Part shown: piece after piece, positions 1 through 6,338 of the stretch
How positions within the stretch are numbered: position 1 is the first letter of the stretch
Layout: every line of letters starts with the position of its first letter
From: Promethearchaeota archaeon
GTDB lineage: Archaea; Asgardarchaeota; Lokiarchaeia; Sigynarchaeales; SOKP01
NCBI GenBank assembly: GCA_019057975.1
Contig: JAHLWJ010000194.1
Location: 1 to 8,171 of the forward strand
DNA length: 8,171 nt
Direction of reading: 5' to 3'
The notes under the pieces: model-generated
What the model was told of the DNA's origin: nothing
What the model saw: the letters and a program-made list of their open reading frames with translations, nothing else
Database searches by the model: none
Position numbers and translations under genes: made by a program

Positions 1-220
1 CTTTTTTAAGCCCTAAACTAATTAAAGCTTTTGCACATTGGTCAATTTGTCCAATAAGCTGTTGATATGTTGATTCATTTCCCATAAAATCATAGGCAAT
101 AGAATCAGGATATTTATTTGCTGTTTTGACTAAAGCATTGTACATGGTAGTTCTATGATACTCAATACTTTCAGGTACAAGCTTATCATAAAATTTTAAC
201 CAAGGTTTTTTTTCATACAT
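1..220 (-). CDS. AMP-forming acyl-CoA synthetase (long-chain fatty acid-CoA ligase type), N-terminal part only
   Basis: Reading down from an ATG at 220-218, 73 codons stay open to the window edge, so the gene continues beyond position 1. The peptide begins MYEKKPWLKFYDKLVPESIEY, then has TANKYPDSIAYDFMGNESTYQQL (residues 33-55) and ends CAKALISLGLKK. The pattern KPWxxxYD...VPxSI...A-x-KYPDxIAY-x-F-x-G...TY-x-x-L...I-x-x-x-AKAL-x-x-LG is the usual opening of AMP-binding (ANL superfamily) acyl-CoA ligases; the next expected residues (KGDRV) lie outside. Family knowledge: these enzymes activate carboxylic acids with ATP to an acyl-adenylate and then form acyl-CoA. The P-loop and A8-A10 motifs are not in the window, so the acid substrate cannot be judged. 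The surface-protein gene lies 36 bp upstream on the same strand, so co-transcription is possible. Confidence 0.85.
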   Translation of the reverse strand, partial: MYEKKPWLKFYDKLVPESIEYHRTTMYNALVKTANKYPDSIAYDFMGNESTYQQLIGQIDQCAKALISLGLKK

Positions 221-256
221 TCAATTTACCCTTTATCTTATTGAAATTCAGCTTTT

Positions 257-781
257 TTATCTGGAAAGCCTTTTCTTATAAAGAAGGATAGCTATACCTA
301 AAGCAGAAATAATTGAAATCAAAATGAAATCGAGTCGATATCCAGGAATGATTGGGAGATAATATCTTGTGATAGTATATCCCTCTGGTAAGATAGTCAG
401 ATAATAGGCATCTGGCCCCCCGCCAACTAAAATAATCTCTATATAATAGATTTTTGTTTCTGTAGAAGTATAGTTTATATAGGGGCTGTCATCCAGGCTA
501 AAATCAACAAGCGAAGGATTACTGAATATATCATTATCAATGGATTTATCACCTTTCACGTACGATTGTCCAGGTCGTTTATTAAAGAGGAAAAGAGTGA
601 AATTTCCGCTATCCTCATGATTTAAACTAATTTGAGTATTGTTGCCCACTTGTAAATCAAACAAAAAGAAGATATAATTCCCATTTTTAATATAATCTGT
701 ATATGTATAGGCTTTAACATTCGTGATTGGAATTAATAGAAAAAATAGCGAACAAATTAAAATGATCTTTTTATAATTCAT
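257..781 (-). CDS. Small secreted surface protein with C-terminal PGY-transmembrane-basic tail
   Basis: The 174-residue protein has a signal peptide (KK at 4-5, hydrophobic 6-20, likely cleavage after VKA at 22-24). The outer part (25-140) is rich in aromatic and beta-prone residues, with three N-glycosylation sequons (N47, N60, N103). The spacing of short strands and the YYIEIILVGGGPDAYYLTI stretch (112-130) resembles small beta-sandwich domains such as the PPC/bacterial pre-peptidase type, but this is weak. The end is PIIPGY (143-148), a membrane helix (about 150-168) and KKRLSR. That PG[FY]-helix-basic layout recalls the tripartite sorting tails of archaeal surface proteins (PGF-CTERM and similar). 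It could equally be a plain C-terminal anchor. No function can be assigned. It is divergent from dapF and ends 36 bp before the acyl-CoA synthetase. Confidence 0.8.
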   Translation of the reverse strand: MNYKKIILICSLFFLLIPITNVKAYTYTDYIKNGNYIFFLFDLQVGNNTQISLNHEDSGNFTLFLFNKRPGQSYVKGDKSIDNDIFSNPSLVDFSLDDSPYINYTSTETKIYYIEIILVGGGPDAYYLTILPEGYTITRYYLPIIPGYRLDFILISIISALGIAILLYKKRLSR

Positions 782-799
782 TATTAGATAACTTCGAAT

Positions 800-823
800 T
801 CTTTTAAAATAGATATTTTATAA
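800..823 (-). promoter_or_regulatory. Candidate TATA boxes for the surface-protein gene
   Basis: On the minus strand, TTATAAAATATC (823-812) and TTTTAAAAG (809-801) lie about 30-42 and 20-28 nt before the start codon at 781. Either fits an archaeal TATA box for a short or absent leader. The whole 148-bp divergent spacer (782-929) is extremely AT-rich, so chance matches are likely. No Shine-Dalgarno sequence is visible before the ATG. Confidence 0.35.
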
Positions 824-888
824 CTTATTTTAAAATTTTTCATTTTATCTTTATTTGTAATTTCAGAAATTTTTTTCAGATATCATTA

Positions 889-900
889 CATTTTAAAATT
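889..900 (+). promoter_or_regulatory. Candidate TATA box for dapF-lysA
   Basis: The palindromic ATTTTAAAAT core lies about 30-40 nt before the ATG at 930, which would place transcription start roughly 5-10 nt ahead of that codon. There is no Shine-Dalgarno sequence before 930, in keeping with a near-leaderless mRNA. The AT-richness of the spacer limits confidence. Confidence 0.35.
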
Positions 901-929
901 ATTGAGTAGAAGAATTAGTTGATTTATTT

Positions 930-1808
930 ATGGGCATTTTACTTCTAGAAAGTTTGGAATTTGAGAAATATCATGGATTAGGAAATGATTATGTCTTAAT
1001 TAATGATTTAGAATGGAATATCCCTGAGGAAAAAAAATCAAAATTGGCAATTAAATTATGTGAATTTCATTTCTCAATTGGAGCAGACGGTTTAATTTTT
1101 GTGTGTAAATCTGATAAAGCAGATATTAAAATGCGAATATTTAATAATGATGGAACGGAGGCGGAAATGTGTGGAAATGGGATAAGATGTTTTTCGAAAT
1201 ATGTTTATGAGAACACTATCGTCAGAAAAGAAGAAATTAAAATCGAAACACTGAAGGGGATTATGGTTGCAAGAAATATTATTACTGAAGAAAAAGTTAT
1301 AAGTGTTCAAATTGATATGGGTGCCCCCATTTTAAATTATGAAGAAATACCAGTTATATCAGAGAGTCTTTCAAACAAATGTATTAACGAACCAATTGCT
1401 ATTTTAGATAAAATTTTTAATTTTTCGGCAGTATCAATGGGAAATCCACACGCAGTGATATTTATTAAAACACAATTGAATGATGATGAATTAAACATGT
1501 ATGGCGCTACAATAGAGTCTCATGAGCGATTTCCAAACAAAGTAAATGTAGAATTCGTAAAAGTTATTTCAGATGAAGAAGCTATTGTTAGGGTATTTGA
1601 AAGAGGTGTGGGTATTACTAATTCTTGTGGTACCGGTGCTTGTGCTTCTGTAGTTGCTGGTTCAATTTTAGGAATATTCAAAAAAGATACACCGATAACC
1701 GTACATAATGACGGAGGGGATCTAAGAATCACATATAGCAAAACAGTTCTTATGGAAGGGCCTGTAAATAAGGTTTTTACGGGTGTTCTTGAAAAAATGG
1801 AAATTTAA
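930..1808 (+). CDS. dapF: Diaminopimelate epimerase DapF
   Basis: This cytosolic, cofactor-free enzyme interconverts LL- and meso-diaminopimelate, supplying the substrate of the LysA encoded next. Family marks are complete over 292 residues: EKYHGLGNDYV (12-22), FNNDGTEAEMCGNGIRCFSKY (71-91) with catalytic Cys81, GNPHAV (171-176), HERFPNKVNVEFV (198-210), ERGVG (224-228) and NSCGTGACAS (231-240) with catalytic Cys233. Both halves of the pseudo-symmetric fold are therefore present and the active-site pair is intact. The first eight residues from ATG 930 (MGILLLES) precede the point where most relatives begin; a TTG at 954-956 would give MEFEKYHGLGND, an exact family-like start, so the true start is uncertain. 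The gap to lysA is 22 bp, indicating one operon. Confidence 0.97.
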   Translation: MGILLLESLEFEKYHGLGNDYVLINDLEWNIPEEKKSKLAIKLCEFHFSIGADGLIFVCKSDKADIKMRIFNNDGTEAEMCGNGIRCFSKYVYENTIVRKEEIKIETLKGIMVARNIITEEKVISVQIDMGAPILNYEEIPVISESLSNKCINEPIAILDKIFNFSAVSMGNPHAVIFIKTQLNDDELNMYGATIESHERFPNKVNVEFVKVISDEEAIVRVFERGVGITNSCGTGACASVVAGSILGIFKKDTPITVHNDGGDLRITYSKTVLMEGPVNKVFTGVLEKMEI

Positions 1809-1830
1809 TTAAGGTTTTTGGTTTATTTTC

Positions 1831-3144
1831 ATGAAATATGTTGATTGGTTAAAAGACAAAGGTCTAGAATATAGAGATGGAGTTCTACACTTTGCGGATA
1901 TGAATACTATAGAAATTGCTGAAAAATTTGGAACTCCAATTTATATAATCAGTGAAGAGATGATAAGGAGTCAATATAGAAAATTAAAAAGAATTTTGGA
2001 TTCTGAATATAAGAATAATTCTATACACTACGCCATGAAAGCAAATTCTAACTTATCCATTTTAAAAATTCTAGACTCTGAAGGGGCATGTTTTGATTGT
2101 ACATCCACAGGAGAGATTCATACATGTTTAAAGGCTGGTATTTCTCCAAGTAAAATCATTTATACTGGAAATATGTTTACCAATGATGATTTCAAATTTG
2201 CTGTTGAAAAAGATATTCTAGTTAATTTAGATAGCATTAGTCAATTGAAAAGATTAGCAAAAATATATGATGATTTAGGAAAAGAAAAAGAAATAGTTTC
2301 TTTTAGAATTAATCCAGAATTCGGAGCGGGTCATCATTCTCATACGATAACAGCTGGAAAGACAATTAAATTTGGGATTTTAGATGATCAAGTCATCGAA
2401 GCTTACTCAAAAGCGAAAGAATTTGGTTTTAAAAAGTTTGGTACTCATATCCATATTGGGTCTGGAATAATAAATGCCCACGATTTTGAAAAAGCTACAG
2501 ATAAATATTTAAATATAATCATAAAGCTAGCTGATACTCTTGACCTGTCATTTGAATTTTTAGATTTTGGAGGGGGTTTAGGTATACCCTATCGACCAGA
2601 AGAGGATCCATTAGATTTGGAACTCTATAAAACTATAGTTCTTAAAAAGTTTAAAGAGCTGGTTGAGAAAGGGAATCTTGGAGAACCTAAGTTTATTATA
2701 GAACCGGGGCGTTATCTATCAGCAGAAACTTGTATAATTTTAACCCAGATAAATACAATTAAAGATAATGGGTTTAAAATGTTTGCTGGTACAAATGCTG
2801 GGTTTAATACTTTATTACGACCTATGTTATACAATAGTTATCATCATATCGTAGTATGTAATGAAACTAATGGAAATAGTTATCTAAAATACGATATTGT
2901 AGGTCCAATTTGTGAGTCTGGTGATGTTTTGGGTAAAGATAGGGAATTACCTGAATTAAAAGAAGGAGAATATCTTGCTATTCTTGATGCTGGTGCTTAT
3001 GGGTTTGCTATGAGTAGTTCATATAATTCTAGACCTAGACCTGCAGAAATTCTAATAAATAAAGGTCAAGTATTCAAAATCCGTGAGGCAGAGACTTTTG
3101 AAGATTTAATTAGAAATCAAGATATTCCTGAACATTTAAAATAA
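1831..3144 (+). CDS. lysA: Diaminopimelate decarboxylase LysA
   Basis: This PLP enzyme (fold type III, alanine-racemase-like barrel plus beta domain) carries out the last step of lysine synthesis: meso-diaminopimelate to L-lysine and CO2. Over 437 residues, near the normal family length, I see the PLP-lysine motif YAMKANSN (Lys70), FGAGHHSHTITAGKTIKFGI (164-183), HIHIGSG (206-212), the phosphate-binding FGGGLGIPY (246-254), EPGRYL (291-296), the active-site cysteine in GPICESGD (358-365, Cys361 provided in trans to the partner subunit in the dimer) and DAGAYGFAMSSSYNSRPRP (386-404). CESGD and the HHSHTITAGKTIKFG segment favour DAP decarboxylase over arginine or ornithine decarboxylases. Only a weak AAGG-like purine stretch precedes the ATG. 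It follows dapF by 22 bp and converges on dapB. Confidence 0.97.
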   Translation: MKYVDWLKDKGLEYRDGVLHFADMNTIEIAEKFGTPIYIISEEMIRSQYRKLKRILDSEYKNNSIHYAMKANSNLSILKILDSEGACFDCTSTGEIHTCLKAGISPSKIIYTGNMFTNDDFKFAVEKDILVNLDSISQLKRLAKIYDDLGKEKEIVSFRINPEFGAGHHSHTITAGKTIKFGILDDQVIEAYSKAKEFGFKKFGTHIHIGSGIINAHDFEKATDKYLNIIIKLADTLDLSFEFLDFGGGLGIPYRPEEDPLDLELYKTIVLKKFKELVEKGNLGEPKFIIEPGRYLSAETCIILTQINTIKDNGFKMFAGTNAGFNTLLRPMLYNSYHHIVVCNETNGNSYLKYDIVGPICESGDVLGKDRELPELKEGEYLAILDAGAYGFAMSSSYNSRPRPAEILINKGQVFKIREAETFEDLIRNQDIPEHLK

Positions 3145-3150
3145 GCATTG

Positions 3151-3166
3151 AAATAGTTTATAAAAT
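3151..3166 (+). promoter_or_regulatory. Possible TATA/BRE ahead of the structured element
   Basis: AAATAG followed by TTTATAAAA (3158-3166) matches the archaeal BRE-TATA arrangement and would predict a start near 3188, about 16 nt before the first stem of the element at 3204. It lies just 7 bp after the lysA stop. AT-rich sequence makes a chance match quite possible. Confidence 0.25.
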
Positions 3167-3203
3167 TGATAAATATTAAAATTTTAATTAAACATTATTA
3201 TAT

Positions 3204-3358
3204 TGAGATAAGATTATAAGAAGTGGGATTATTTGGGCTGGATACCCTCTAATAGTCTCGATGAAGTGTTGGCATAATGAAATTTATACTTAGTATTAAT
3301 ACTAAGAAGATTAATGATAATACTGATCTGCACTGATAGCCTTTATAATTTTATCTCA
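3204..3358 (+). ncRNA. Candidate structured RNA between lysA and dapB
   Basis: The 216-bp gap between the convergent lysA and dapB genes contains a compact fold. A 17-bp closing stem pairs 3204-3220 with 3342-3358. Inside, GGGATTATT (3225-3233) pairs fully with AATAGTCTC (3251-3259) and is capped by GGG/CCC (3235-3237/3245-3247). AGTGT (3265-3269) pairs with GCACT (3330-3334) and encloses the perfect hairpin at 3289-3306. This gives a three-way junction. Five of about 41 pairs are G-U when read on the plus strand and would become A-C mismatches on the minus strand, so a plus-strand RNA is favoured. GATGA before the third stem and GAT after it would allow tandem G-A pairs, as in a kink-turn. 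I do not recognise the family. Alternatives are a structured lysA 3' end or a small transposon-like inverted-repeat element. Confidence 0.5.
3289..3306. repeat. Perfect 18-bp palindrome (hairpin CTTAGTA-TTAA-TACTAAG)
   Basis: CTTAGTATT is followed immediately by its exact reverse complement AATACTAAG. As RNA it makes a 7-bp stem with a TTAA loop and would be the tip of the third arm of the structured element. As DNA it could instead be a protein-binding dyad. No T-run follows, so it is not a typical terminator. Confidence 0.8.
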
Positions 3359-3360
3359 CT

Positions 3361-4182
3361 CTAAAGCCCTAACACTTCGTCGGTTGAATAAATTTTATCT
3401 TCTTTAGCATCAGATATAAATTTAATTGCTTTAATTGCCCCGTTAGCAAAGCATTCTCTACTATGAGCTTGATGTTTTAATTCAATCCTTTCTCCTGGTC
3501 CAGCATATAATATTGTGTGATCTCCTACAATATCACCCCCACGAATAGCATGTACTCCTATTTCGTTTTTAGCACCTACTTTCCTTTTATTAAGCCCTTT
3601 TGAACGTCCAAATTTTATAGTTTCCTCTGGATCGCACTCAAGAGTATCACAGATTGTATTAGCAATCATCAATGCTGTCCCAGAAGGCACATCTACCTTG
3701 CGATGATGATGACTTTCAAGTATTTCAATATCCCACTCTGCTAAATAACTTGTCAATATGGATGCCATTTTAAATAGAACATTCACACCAGTTGCCATAT
3801 TTGGCGAAAATACTGCAGGTGTATGATATTTTTTAATTAGTCTTTCGAATTTATCAAAAAACTCTTGAGATAACGCTGTAGTTCCAATAACACATCTAAT
3901 TCCATTTTCAGCACAAATCAAGCAATTTTTTTCAGTAGCGGGGGCAATTGTGAAATCTATAGCTATATTAGGTTTTGCTTGAGAAATAACTTCTGTGAGA
4001 TATTTCACATCACTTATTTTTATGTTATTAGGATCTTTCACACCTGCGATATAAGCTAATTCTTCACCTATATTGGTTACATCACAGGCAGCAACAACAT
4101 CAATTTCTTTATCCTCTAGTGCTAATTTACTAATTAATTTACCCATTGAGCCCGTTGGCCCAAAAATTAATAATTTAATCAT
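3361..4182 (-). CDS. dapB: 4-hydroxy-tetrahydrodipicolinate reductase DapB
   Basis: This enzyme reduces the DapA product with NAD(P)H to tetrahydrodipicolinate in the cytosol. The 273 residues match the family length. The Rossmann nucleotide loop is FGPTGSMG (7-14), DFT (76-78) and GTT (100-102) contact the cofactor, SPNMATGVNVLFKMA (126-140) is well conserved, and the catalytic stretch is ESHHHRKVDVPSGTA (156-170), with His158 and Lys162 matching the catalytic pair of E. coli DapB (His159, Lys163). VHAIRGGDIVGDHT (210-223) and HQAHSRECFANGA (237-249) complete the family signature. The glycine loop has Ser-Met where bacterial enzymes often have Arg-Met, so NADH versus NADPH preference cannot be read off. 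It starts 23 bp after the dapA stop with its own strong Shine-Dalgarno and is surely co-transcribed with dapA. Its stop lies only 2 bp from the structured element. Confidence 0.96.
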   Translation of the reverse strand: MIKLLIFGPTGSMGKLISKLALEDKEIDVVAACDVTNIGEELAYIAGVKDPNNIKISDVKYLTEVISQAKPNIAIDFTIAPATEKNCLICAENGIRCVIGTTALSQEFFDKFERLIKKYHTPAVFSPNMATGVNVLFKMASILTSYLAEWDIEILESHHHRKVDVPSGTALMIANTICDTLECDPEETIKFGRSKGLNKRKVGAKNEIGVHAIRGGDIVGDHTILYAGPGERIELKHQAHSRECFANGAIKAIKFISDAKEDKIYSTDEVLGL

Positions 4183-4189
4183 TAAAAAA

Positions 4190-4197
4190 CCCTCCAG
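4190..4197 (-). promoter_or_regulatory. Strong Shine-Dalgarno of dapB
   Basis: CTGGAGGG on the minus strand ends 7 nt before the dapB ATG. It fixes this start and shows that the internal gene of the operon is translated by SD recognition. Confidence 0.8.
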
Positions 4198-4205
4198 ATA
4201 TTTTG

Positions 4206-5105
4206 TTAAATTAAACCTAAATCTTTAAGAACAGTTTTTATTTTTTTCTTATTTTCTTTTAAGGGAGGAGTTAAAGGCAATCTCATCCTGATATTCATTA
4301 ATTCCATCATATCTGCTGCGTATTTAACTGGTCCTGGATTTGTTTCAATGAATAATACCTTAAACAAATCATATAACTCAAGTTGCATATCTCTTGCTAT
4401 TCTCCATTCATCGTTTAACATTCTTTTAGTAAATTCAACCAATTTTGAAGGGATAATATTTGAGGCAACGCTAATAACTCCTTTTCCCCCCAAAGCCATA
4501 ATGTGATATGTCATGCTATCATCTCCGCTTAAAACAATAAAATCATCAGGTGTAGTTTTAATGATTTTTGTTATTTGGTCGATATTTCCACTGGCACATT
4601 TTATTCCTATAATATTATCTTTAGAATGTGCTAATGTTGAAACAGTCTCAGGTTCTAAATTTCTACCCGTCCTACTTGGAACATTATATAAGATTATTGG
4701 TAAAGAAACAGAATCAGCAATTAAGGAAAAATGATCTATCAAAGAATGTTGAACGGGTTTATTATAATAAGGCACAACTATTAATAGACCATCTGCTCCA
4801 GTCTTCTCAGCGTATTGAGCTAGAGAAATTGCTTCTTTAGTAGAATTACTACCCGCTCCTGCTAGAACAAATGGATCCTTTCCGCTTTTCTTTGCTTCAT
4901 CAACCGTAATATCCATAGCTTGATGATGTTCTTCATGAGATAAAGTCGCACTTTCACCAGTCGTACCCATAGTTAATAGTTGACAACCGTTTTCAATTTG
5001 AAATTTAATAAATTCCCTATATTTCTCCTCATCTATAGAAAAATCTTCGTTAAAAGGGGTAATCATAGCAGTAATTACATTTTTTAATTTGTCTATTTTA
5101 GTCAT
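4206..5105 (-). CDS. dapA: 4-hydroxy-tetrahydrodipicolinate synthase DapA
   Basis: This class I (Schiff-base) aldolase condenses pyruvate with aspartate semialdehyde, the committed step to lysine. The 299-residue TIM-barrel protein carries GTTGES (47-52; Thr48-Thr49 of the proton relay), VPYYNKP (111-117; Tyr114), ILYNVPSRTG (138-147; Tyr140 of the catalytic triad and Arg145 for the semialdehyde carboxylate), IGIKCASGN (166-174; Schiff-base Lys169) and ETNPGPVKYA (254-263). The family also holds N-acetylneuraminate lyases and keto-deoxy-gluconate aldolases, but the GTTGES motif, the substrate arginine and dapB directly downstream support DHDPS. The start is fixed by AAAGGAGA just upstream. 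It is divergent from the ADP-ribosylglycohydrolase gene. Feedback control by lysine is known in many DapA proteins; I cannot judge it here. Confidence 0.95.
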   Translation of the reverse strand: MTKIDKLKNVITAMITPFNEDFSIDEEKYREFIKFQIENGCQLLTMGTTGESATLSHEEHHQAMDITVDEAKKSGKDPFVLAGAGSNSTKEAISLAQYAEKTGADGLLIVVPYYNKPVQHSLIDHFSLIADSVSLPIILYNVPSRTGRNLEPETVSTLAHSKDNIIGIKCASGNIDQITKIIKTTPDDFIVLSGDDSMTYHIMALGGKGVISVASNIIPSKLVEFTKRMLNDEWRIARDMQLELYDLFKVLFIETNPGPVKYAADMMELMNIRMRLPLTPPLKENKKKIKTVLKDLGLI

Positions 5106-5110
5106 ATAAA

Positions 5111-5118
5111 TCTCCTTT
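5111..5118 (-). promoter_or_regulatory. Shine-Dalgarno of dapA
   Basis: AAAGGAGA on the minus strand, 5 nt before the dapA ATG. Unlike the neighbouring leaderless-looking genes, dapA has a leader with a clear SD. Confidence 0.75.
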
Positions 5119-5160
5119 ATTCGAATTTAATCGTGAATTAAAACATTAATTAGTAAAGTT

Positions 5161-5170
5161 CCTATATAAG
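5161..5170 (-). promoter_or_regulatory. Candidate TATA box of the dapA-dapB operon
   Basis: CTTATATAGG on the minus strand lies about 60 nt before the dapA ATG. A start about 25 nt downstream of it would leave a leader of some 30-35 nt, enough to hold the SD. The rest of the 216-bp divergent spacer (5106-5321) shows no riboswitch-like structure that I can recognise. Confidence 0.45.
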
Positions 5171-5287
5171 ATTTTTTAATAACATTATAGATATTTTTAT
5201 TACAACTTACGCAATATTCTTTTCATCCATATTTAAAGAAAAAATTCGAGAAACTTTATACAAAAAGTTAAAAGATCTCAAACTGAC

Positions 5288-5298
5288 TATTTTATATT
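5288..5298 (+). promoter_or_regulatory. Candidate TATA box of the ADP-ribosylglycohydrolase gene
   Basis: TATTTTATATT is centred about 29 nt before the ATG at 5322, which is the spacing expected for a leaderless archaeal transcript. No Shine-Dalgarno sequence precedes the ATG. Confidence 0.5.
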
Positions 5299-5321
5299 CT
5301 TAAGCTCAATATTAGTTTACA

Positions 5322-6323
5322 ATGTCGATAGATCTTTTAGATAAATTTCAAGGAACATTAATTAGTGTTGCCATAGGTGATACTTTAGGACACCCATTTG
5401 AAGGGAAGCTTCGAGTCAAAATTTATTCCTATTTTAAGGATTTCAATGAGTTTATTCAAGAATATAGAGATATCTTTAGGACTTATACTGATGATACCCA
5501 ACTCACAATACATACAGCAAAAGCAATAATTCAAGGAAATGGATTCAACACATATAATTTCATTCAAGAATATGTTAGATGGTTAGATGATCCTCCAATT
5601 GGGCCAGGATATGGTTGTATATCCTCAATTAGAAAGTTAAAATATGGCGTGCCATGGAAAGAAGCAGCCTCAAATTCGGGCGGGAATGGGACTGTAATGA
5701 GAATAGCTCCGATAGGTTTATTTTATAGTCAAGACTTAAAGGGATTAAAAACAACTGCAATTAAATCGAGTATAATTACTCATTCACATCCTGCGGCTTC
5801 AGCTGGTGCTGTTGTAATTGCTAGAGCGATTGCGTATTTAATTGATAAAAGTCCAGAAACTGGTTTTTCTAAAGATAAGCTTTTTGAAGTTATGACTTCT
5901 TCAATTTCTGGTTCTCAAGAAGATATTTGGGAAGAATTTATTAAAATTTTATATAAATTAAAAGATAATTTAGATATACCAATTGAAGCTGGTTTGATTA
6001 AATTCTCTCAAGCGGGTGTGAAATCTCCATATTTTATTGAAGAATATTTAGGTCAAGCTTTTGTGCATCCATATGCAATAAGCACCGTAATATGTTCGCT
6101 CTTTATCTTTTTAAATAGATTATCTTCATTTGAAGATTGTATTTTTGAGCTTGCGACTGCTGGTGGAGATAGTGATACAGTTGGGGCAATAGGAGGGAGT
6201 TTAGCAGGTGCTTATTTTGGTATGAAAAATATTCCAAATGATCTGATAAAGTTGGTTAAGAATCATAAGAAAATCCTAAGATTAAGTGAAGAACTTTACC
6301 GTAAATTTGAAAAACGACCTTAA
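5322..6323 (+). CDS. ADP-ribosylglycohydrolase family protein (DraG/ARH-like)
   Basis: The 333-residue protein has the all-helical ARH/DraG signature: GTLISVAIGDTLGHPFEG (11-28), YTDDTQLTI (55-63) with the metal-binding Thr-Asp-Asp, GNGTVMRIAPIG (121-132), THSHP (153-157) and GGDSDTVGAIGGSLAGAYFG (281-300), whose Asp283/Asp285/Thr286 complete the two-metal site. Family knowledge: such enzymes remove ADP-ribose from proteins or small molecules (DraG reactivates nitrogenase reductase; ARH3 types act on serine-ADP-ribose); related crystallin and nucleoside-type members have other targets. Nothing here shows the target: no nitrogenase, ADP-ribosyltransferase or toxin gene is next to it. GGDSDT with Ser instead of the commoner Thr is a minor variant. 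The ATG is supported by a TATA-like box about 29 nt upstream. It runs into the archaemetzincin gene tail to tail, 15 bp apart. Confidence 0.93.
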   Translation: MSIDLLDKFQGTLISVAIGDTLGHPFEGKLRVKIYSYFKDFNEFIQEYRDIFRTYTDDTQLTIHTAKAIIQGNGFNTYNFIQEYVRWLDDPPIGPGYGCISSIRKLKYGVPWKEAASNSGGNGTVMRIAPIGLFYSQDLKGLKTTAIKSSIITHSHPAASAGAVVIARAIAYLIDKSPETGFSKDKLFEVMTSSISGSQEDIWEEFIKILYKLKDNLDIPIEAGLIKFSQAGVKSPYFIEEYLGQAFVHPYAISTVICSLFIFLNRLSSFEDCIFELATAGGDSDTVGAIGGSLAGAYFGMKNIPNDLIKLVKNHKKILRLSEELYRKFEKRP

Positions 6324-6338
6324 AATGAAAAAGGCAAT

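Noticed and set aside
1092..1741. Minus-strand open frames inside dapF (1092-1310 and 1520-1741)
   Set aside because: They lie fully within dapF, whose conserved motifs are unmistakable, and their products have no protein-like pattern.
3204..3358. Hammerhead ribozyme
   Set aside because: The three-way junction and GATGA are suggestive, but the required CTGATGA and GAAA core strands are not in the right junction positions.
3204..3358. Lysine riboswitch
   Set aside because: It lies downstream of both gene pairs, not in a leader, and the L-box core sequences are absent.
4513..4840. Plus-strand open frames inside dapA
   Set aside because: Antisense shadows of a gene with all catalytic residues intact.
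5385..5567. Minus-strand open frame inside the ADP-ribosylglycohydrolase gene
   Set aside because: It overlaps the conserved TDDT region of the true gene and shows no recognisable feature.
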